From positions 1-12,027 of the forward strand of contig CALDGV010000230.1 in NCBI GenBank assembly GCA_937941745.1: a stretch of DNA of 12,027 nucleotides, written 5' to 3'. Position 1 is the stretch's first letter. Every line of letters begins with the position of its first letter. The translations under genes and the position numbers were made by a program. Below, piece by piece: positions 7,784-12,027 of this stretch. Under the pieces are notes generated by a model. The model was not told where the DNA came from and searched no databases. It was given only the letters and a program-made list of their open reading frames with translations. This stretch comes from an uncultured Prosthecobacter sp. (lineage in GTDB: Bacteria > Verrucomicrobiota > Verrucomicrobiia > Verrucomicrobiales > Verrucomicrobiaceae).

Positions 7784-10700
7784 TCACGCACCCCCAGACT
7801 CCACCGTGAGTGTGACGGCACTGCTGGTGATCTGGCCGCCAGGGGCGATGATGCGCACCGTGTAGTTGCCTGAGTGCGATGAGTCGGCCGAAGGAATCGA
7901 ATAGGTGCGGTCGATGGCACCGATGATGTCCACGCCGTCCTTCTGCCACTGGTAAAGGATGGGGCCGGTGCCGCTGGCCGTCACAGAGAGGCTCGCTGTC
8001 TGCCCGTTCTGCACGGTCAAGGAGGCGGGAGGCACGGTGATCTGCGGAGGCACGGGCACCGGGTCCGGTGGGACGGGCGCATTGGGAGTGACCTTCACGC
8101 GATAAAAGAGCCGGTCTGCCACGCCAGTGATCTGCGGGATCACTTGGATAGTTTTCAAGCTGTCGCCAGCGCCTCCTACCACGACGGGCTCCAGACGCAC
8201 GTTCACACCGCCTGCGGCAGTGCCTGAGGGCTGCCAGGTGCTGAGATCAGCCGACCATTCATAGGTGGCGGTGGTGTCACTGCCATGCTCCGCCGCCCGT
8301 GTGTGCTCCAGAAAAGGCAGGCCCGAATTGGAGAGCAGTCGCAAACCTGTGGAAGCCGCTCCGGGATGCTGCCCGAAAAACCGTTCCAGCCCACTGGCGA
8401 TGCCATCGTCATCTGGATCATCCCCGAGACCTGTCTCCGTGCCGAGACCGCTGAAACCGGCGATCCATGAAGCAAAGTTCTGCTGCTCACTCCGGACTTC
8501 GAAGCCACCTCCATCGCCCTCGGCGCGTGCTCCGTTTGCCAGCAGGTTGATCCGGTATCCTGCCACAGATCCGATGCCAGAGGCGGACACATCCGTGGCA
8601 ATGCCGCTCCAGGTTACCTCCACCGATTGTCCGGGGGCGAGTGCGCCGATGATGGCCTGAGCTGCGGTGGTGAGGACAAGCGGCTGCACAGCGCCCGTGA
8701 CGGGTGTCGGCACGAGTTCGGCGGTGACGTTTGAAGCGGCAAAACCGCCGGCATTCACGATGCGGGCGCGCAGGCTCACCGGTCCCGGTGCCGTGCGCGT
8801 GGCATCAGCCGTGCCATGCAGACCGTGTGAGAGTGTGACGACCAGCGCGGGCGCGGTGATGCCGCTGCCTGCCGTCTGTGCCGCAGCCTCCGCCGCATCA
8901 AAACTGCTGATCGCAGCCGCAGTGGCATCCACGAGGGCGAGCAGACCGGCCGTGGTCATGGATGGGTCCGCGAGTTGCGGGGCAAAGTAGCCTGCCGTGG
9001 CTGGATACATTTCTGCAAGGGCGGCACGCAGCTCGATGGCGGCGTTTTGGAGGTCGGTGTAGGCGGCATTGAGCACCGGGTCAGCAGGCGAGGCACTCAG
9101 CGCACGTGCGCGGGCCTGGAGCAGCGCGGCCTCGATCTGATCTTCGAGCGCACCATTCAGCGCCAGCATGTTTTCCGCAGCGGTGAGCGCCGCGGCGGCG
9201 TCCGAAGCCACTACCGCAGCACGGAAAGCAGCCAGCTCGTTGGCAAAGCCGGGAGGCAGCGGTGCGGCGGGCGGTTGATCGGCGGATGGAGCCTCGGAAG
9301 CGGTCACCAGGAGTGAATCGGCCGCAGCCGGCGCAGGTGCCGGAGTGCCCATGCCTCCGGGGAAAAAGGCCCGCTCCGCTGCAGAGGGCGTGTCCTCAAA
9401 AGTAATGTCTCCGAGCGTGATCAGGTCATCCGTCACCGCTTTGACCACGAGGCCGAGGTTCAGCACCTTGATGAGGCGGGACATCATAGCTGCTACCTGC
9501 CCACCGGGGACCTTGCCCGCCGCATCGGCATAATCGGCCACATAGCCAAACTTCGTCGCTGTATCATCGATGAGACTGGACTGCGCCATGGCGAGGTCCG
9601 CCTTCTCCTCCGCCTCGATCGCCTGGGCCAGCGCAGCCACATACGCCTCCGCCACCGTGCCGGAGGCTTGCTGCCCGCGTGCCCGCACCTCTGCGAGGTC
9701 GAAGTCCTGCTGCGTCTGCGCCACATACGCACTGGCGATGATGCGTCCTGCCACCTGCTCGCCGAGAAGCTTCGCGAGGTTCTCCAGCAGCTTCTTTCGC
9801 CCCTCCCCCTTGGCAGAGTCCCACTCGCCGCTGGCAACGACTCCCAGCGCGGTCGCAATGATGGTGGCGCTGCTCTGGTTCACCAGTTCGGCCCCCCAGG
9901 GCGGCAGCATGGCCTGCGATCCCTGCACCAGTGCCTTTTGCGCCACATCCGTGGCATGCTTCAAGCCGGCGACCATGATGTTGAGAGCTAACGTTTGCAC
10001 CCGCTCCGAGAGCGGGCTGTCCGCCACCTCGGCCGCCACGGCCGTAGCCACCTGGGCGCTCGCCTCCTTCACTGCGAGAAAGGCCACCAAATTGTCTGCG
10101 AGGAGCTTGCCCGTATCCTTTGCCAGCGGCTCCACCACCGCGTAGATGCGTGTCATGCTCTCCGTGGCCACCAGCAACCGGGCCAGCGCCTGATCGTGCC
10201 CCTGGTGCGCGGCATGATCCTCGGGGAAGAGGTGGTTGCGCAATGCGGCGAGGCTCTGCGCCCGCTCAATGTCGTAATCCAGCACCACGAGGCCGGTGTC
10301 GCGCAGCTTCACCAGTTCGGTCTTCAGCTTTTCCTGGAGCAGCACCGGCAAGACGAGCCGCACGGTGCCATCGAGCACCTGCTGCGGCCTCACCGCCTGG
10401 TAGGTGCGCTGCCAGTCTCCTTTCACGAGCTTGATGTCATGCAGGTCCAGTGGTTCCACATTCAATCCGTCCATGCTGAAGGCACCCGTCGCGTCCGTCA
10501 CCGCGCTGGCCACCACGCCCAGCTCACCGGCGATGAAGGTCACTGTCACACCGGCCAGGGGCGCACCCGCATTGCCCAAGCGGTTGGAGTCATGCACTTT
10601 GAAGCCGGGTGGCCCCTCGTCGAGATCAAGCAGAAAGCCCTTGAAGTAGGGGGTGCCACCCGGTGCATCAATGTAGTCCCCGTATCCCGCGATCTGGCGC

Positions 10701-11824
10701 AGGTTGTTGATCGCCATGGCCGCTTTCAGGTGCACAAATCCAGGCCCGCTGCCGTCGGCGAGCAGACCCGCAGCCAGCACGTTCAGGTCGTAGGTCTGCC
10801 CTTCAATCCTGGCAAAAGCCGTCTCGCCCGCGCCGCCTGTGCCCGAATGGAAGCCTACGATGTCCCCCGCGTCGTTAATGTCACGTGCCTCGCCGCTGGT
10901 GGCGGTGATGCCGGGAATCTCGGTCATGACGCCGCCTACCAGCAAAAAGGGCCGCGGGTAGTGTTGCGCATTCTCTGCCCAGCCAACAATTTCACCCAGA
11001 TCATTGATGGCGAACGCCACACTTTGGTAGCCACCGAACGTGCCGAGATCGATGGGCGTGCCGTCCTGAAACAGCGTCGCGTGCATGGGCCTGAGGTGCT
11101 CGGGCAGGGAGACGGAAAAACTCTCTGACCATCCCACCACCTGGCCGAAGCTGTTGATGTCCTGGGCTTCAGAGTTGTGCAGGTAAGGAAATGACCCGCC
11201 GGGAAGGACCCCGAGATCCGTCATTCCACCATTCGCAAACTTGTAGGCATGCAGCACCGTGATCGGCGGGACCTCTGGGCCAGCGGGATGCTCAACTCCA
11301 AAAGTACGGGCCACTCCGACGAGATGGCCTAGGTCATTGATGCCGATGGCAGTGCGATAACGGTCAAGGTCCTGGGGGTGAGGCGGATACATTGCCGGCA
11401 CAACCACCTCCACCACGCCATCCTTCCATCGCCCAGCACTGCCGTCGTTGAAGGACACTGCCACCTGGCCGCTCGCATTGATGCCGCCTGCGGCGTTCAC
11501 CCCCTGAGGCGCGCTGATCTCCGTCATATCGCCGTAATGCCACACCCTGAAACCTTGAGAAAAATCGCCTCCTAGCACCTTGCCAGAATCGTTCACATCG
11601 ATGGCATAGCCAATGCCGTCGAGCGCATACAACTCCACCGCCCGCAAGGCTGGCTGCGCCTGAGATGTCCCGCCAAATCCGAGCAAGCCCCAAAGGCAGA
11701 AGCCAAGCATGAGCCAACCAGGCCAGACATGCTTTGCACATGACCAGCCTAGACCAACCTGATGATTCCAACTTTGCCCGGCACATGTGCCATCAGCCTG
11801 AATGCCAAGTATTCGGGTTCTCAT
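7784..11824 (-). CDS. Large secreted multidomain protein: seven HAF-type repeats, helical centre, CARDB-like, calcium-loop and Ig-like modules
   Basis: The product is 1346 residues from ATG 11822-11824; an in-frame GTG at 11858-11860 would add 12. The export signal sits unusually deep: charged CAKH, then hydrophobic WLMLGFCLWGLLGFGG, then TSQA before the likely cleavage near residue 56. A later ATG at 11708-11710 would give a short signal lacking basic residues. Modules in order: seven 'IN..G.(I/V)VG' HAF-type extracellular repeats with the conserved Asn at residues 78, 116, 163, 224, 274, 317 and 373; a carboxypeptidase-regulatory-like beta domain (about 408-496); an Ala-rich helical region (about 497-988) in which I recognise no family; a CARDB-like domain (about 989-1115); a Verrucomicrobia-style segment with the calcium-loop motif DDPDDDGI (1135-1142) and TYEWSADLSTW; and an Ig-like domain (about 1261-1346) with YQWQKDG and SGNYTV. 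No membrane anchor or autotransporter barrel is seen. It is probably a cell-surface or released binding or adhesin-like protein; the ligand is unknown. Confidence 0.88.
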   Translation of the reverse strand: MRTRILGIQADGTCAGQSWNHQVGLGWSCAKHVWPGWLMLGFCLWGLLGFGGTSQAQPALRAVELYALDGIGYAIDVNDSGKVLGGDFSQGFRVWHYGDMTEISAPQGVNAAGGINASGQVAVSFNDGSAGRWKDGVVEVVVPAMYPPHPQDLDRYRTAIGINDLGHLVGVARTFGVEHPAGPEVPPITVLHAYKFANGGMTDLGVLPGGSFPYLHNSEAQDINSFGQVVGWSESFSVSLPEHLRPMHATLFQDGTPIDLGTFGGYQSVAFAINDLGEIVGWAENAQHYPRPFLLVGGVMTEIPGITATSGEARDINDAGDIVGFHSGTGGAGETAFARIEGQTYDLNVLAAGLLADGSGPGFVHLKAAMAINNLRQIAGYGDYIDAPGGTPYFKGFLLDLDEGPPGFKVHDSNRLGNAGAPLAGVTVTFIAGELGVVASAVTDATGAFSMDGLNVEPLDLHDIKLVKGDWQRTYQAVRPQQVLDGTVRLVLPVLLQEKLKTELVKLRDTGLVVLDYDIERAQSLAALRNHLFPEDHAAHQGHDQALARLLVATESMTRIYAVVEPLAKDTGKLLADNLVAFLAVKEASAQVATAVAAEVADSPLSERVQTLALNIMVAGLKHATDVAQKALVQGSQAMLPPWGAELVNQSSATIIATALGVVASGEWDSAKGEGRKKLLENLAKLLGEQVAGRIIASAYVAQTQQDFDLAEVRARGQQASGTVAEAYVAALAQAIEAEEKADLAMAQSSLIDDTATKFGYVADYADAAGKVPGGQVAAMMSRLIKVLNLGLVVKAVTDDLITLGDITFEDTPSAAERAFFPGGMGTPAPAPAAADSLLVTASEAPSADQPPAAPLPPGFANELAAFRAAVVASDAAAALTAAENMLALNGALEDQIEAALLQARARALSASPADPVLNAAYTDLQNAAIELRAALAEMYPATAGYFAPQLADPSMTTAGLLALVDATAAAISSFDAAEAAAQTAGSGITAPALVVTLSHGLHGTADATRTAPGPVSLRARIVNAGGFAASNVTAELVPTPVTGAVQPLVLTTAAQAIIGALAPGQSVEVTWSGIATDVSASGIGSVAGYRINLLANGARAEGDGGGFEVRSEQQNFASWIAGFSGLGTETGLGDDPDDDGIASGLERFFGQHPGAASTGLRLLSNSGLPFLEHTRAAEHGSDTTATYEWSADLSTWQPSGTAAGGVNVRLEPVVVGGAGDSLKTIQVIPQITGVADRLFYRVKVTPNAPVPPDPVPVPPQITVPPASLTVQNGQTASLSVTASGTGPILYQWQKDGVDIIGAIDRTYSIPSADSSHSGNYTVRIIAPGGQITSSAVTLTVESGGA
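10619..11632 (-). repeat. Seven tandem HAF-type protein repeats within the large secreted protein
   Basis: The encoded units are 38-61 residues apart. Each carries a core like AINDLGEIVGW followed by a strand and often a D-L-G-T-F-G-G or M-T-(D/E) turn. The best units are the third to sixth; the second (INASGQVAVSF) and seventh (INNLRQIAGY) are degenerate. HAF-type repeats are known from exported proteins of many bacteria. The number seven suggests a closed beta-propeller, which is inference. DNA identity between units looks low, so this is an old, diverged repeat. Confidence 0.75.
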
Positions 11825-11868
11825 GATTAGCGTAAGCCCGTCGCCTAACACAGACCCCACGCGATCAC

Positions 11869-11910
11869 AATGATCTAATTCAGCGACACACAGACGCCAT
11901 ACAGATCATT
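11869..11910. repeat. 8-bp inverted repeat upstream of the large secreted protein gene
   Basis: AATGATCT (11869-11876) and AGATCATT (11903-11910) are perfect reverse complements, 26 bp apart. A third half-copy, GATCA (11863-11867), pairs with TGATC (11871-11875) across a three-base loop, so alternative hairpins are possible. It lies in the 108-bp gap ahead of the large secreted protein and behind the stop of the upstream partial gene. It could be an operator or a leader structure. I found no convincing -35/-10 pair in this gap. Confidence 0.35.
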
Positions 11911-11926
11911 TGAGTCTCACAACTCA
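11911..11926 (-). terminator. Weak hairpin after the partial right-edge gene
   Basis: TGAGT (11911-11915) and ACTCA (11922-11926) form a perfect 5-bp stem with a six-base loop, starting 6 nt after the TAG stop of the partial gene. There is no T-run, so it is only a possible 3'-end structure. Confidence 0.22.
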
Positions 11927-11932
11927 GCCTAA

Positions 11933-12027
11933 CTACTTCCCCACCGGCGGAGCAGTTGGAATCAGACCTTCTTTTTTCTTCTTCTCCACTTCGAGGCGGG
12001 CCTCGGTGGCGTAGGGGTTCAAAGGCA
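11933..12027 (-). CDS. C-terminal fragment of an unidentified gene cut by the window edge
   Basis: A minus-strand frame runs from the right edge to TAG at 11933-11935 and encodes 30 visible residues. It begins PLNPYATEARLEVE and continues with a KKKK-rich stretch ending PTAPPVGK. The mix of a charged helix and a proline-rich tail looks like a genuine protein C-terminus. Its direction and its 108-bp gap to the next gene fit the minus-strand series. Nothing in 30 residues identifies a family, and chance remains possible. Confidence 0.5.
   Translation of the reverse strand, partial: PLNPYATEARLEVEKKKKEGLIPTAPPVGK

Noticed and set aside
9995..11128. Plus-strand open frame of 377 codons opposite the HAF-repeat gene
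   Set aside because: His/Arg/Gln-rich translation typical of a reverse-complement shadow; the minus strand shows a coherent repeat pattern over the same bases.
11825..11932. Possible sigma-70 promoter for the large surface protein (TTGTGA followed by a weak -10)
   Set aside because: The available -35/-10 pairs have wrong spacing or very poor -10 boxes, so no promoter is called.

Overview
The window reads as chromosomal DNA of a GC-rich Verrucomicrobiota bacterium, plausibly near Prosthecobacter or other Verrucomicrobiaceae. The main reasons are a PVC-type heme-binding giant protein (dehydrogenase-like propeller, HEAT repeats and a C-terminal CxxCH cytochrome domain) beside a secreted PQQ-like propeller protein. 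A third reason is a secreted multidomain protein carrying an FASW...DDPDDDGI...LERFFG segment of the kind that recurs in Verrucomicrobia. Taxonomy is inferred from protein style only; there is no rRNA or tRNA gene here.

Layout. The left edge holds the 3' part of a plus-strand zinc-dependent alcohol dehydrogenase (2-1012). Everything else is on the minus strand, convergent with it. In transcription order from the right these are: the last 30 codons of an unidentified gene (11933-12027); a 1346-residue secreted protein with seven HAF-type repeats, an alanine-rich helical centre and C-terminal beta modules (7784-11824); a PQQ-like beta-propeller protein (6425-7720); the PVC-type cytochrome protein (2926-6330); and a GH71/GH99-like glycoside hydrolase with a CBM9-like C-terminal domain (1078-2823). 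Coding density is high. The gaps are 65, 102, 94, 63 and 108 bp, so no stretch over 300 bp lacks a gene.

How the genes may work together. All four complete minus-strand products have an N-terminal export signal, so the block encodes envelope or extracellular proteins: a glycan-active enzyme, a c-type cytochrome with a sugar-dehydrogenase-like propeller, a second propeller and a large adhesin-like protein. Co-direction and short gaps would permit one transcript. However, the gaps contain hairpins, and the one between the PQQ-like gene and the cytochrome gene looks like an intrinsic terminator or leader element, so partial or separate transcription is at least as likely. None of the four starts has a convincing Shine-Dalgarno sequence.

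No phage, insertion sequence, CRISPR array, defence cassette or RNA gene was found. The least explained pieces are the central helical region of the large HAF protein, the altered active-site motif of the glycoside hydrolase, and the intergenic hairpins. I do not see strong evidence for an entirely new biological system.
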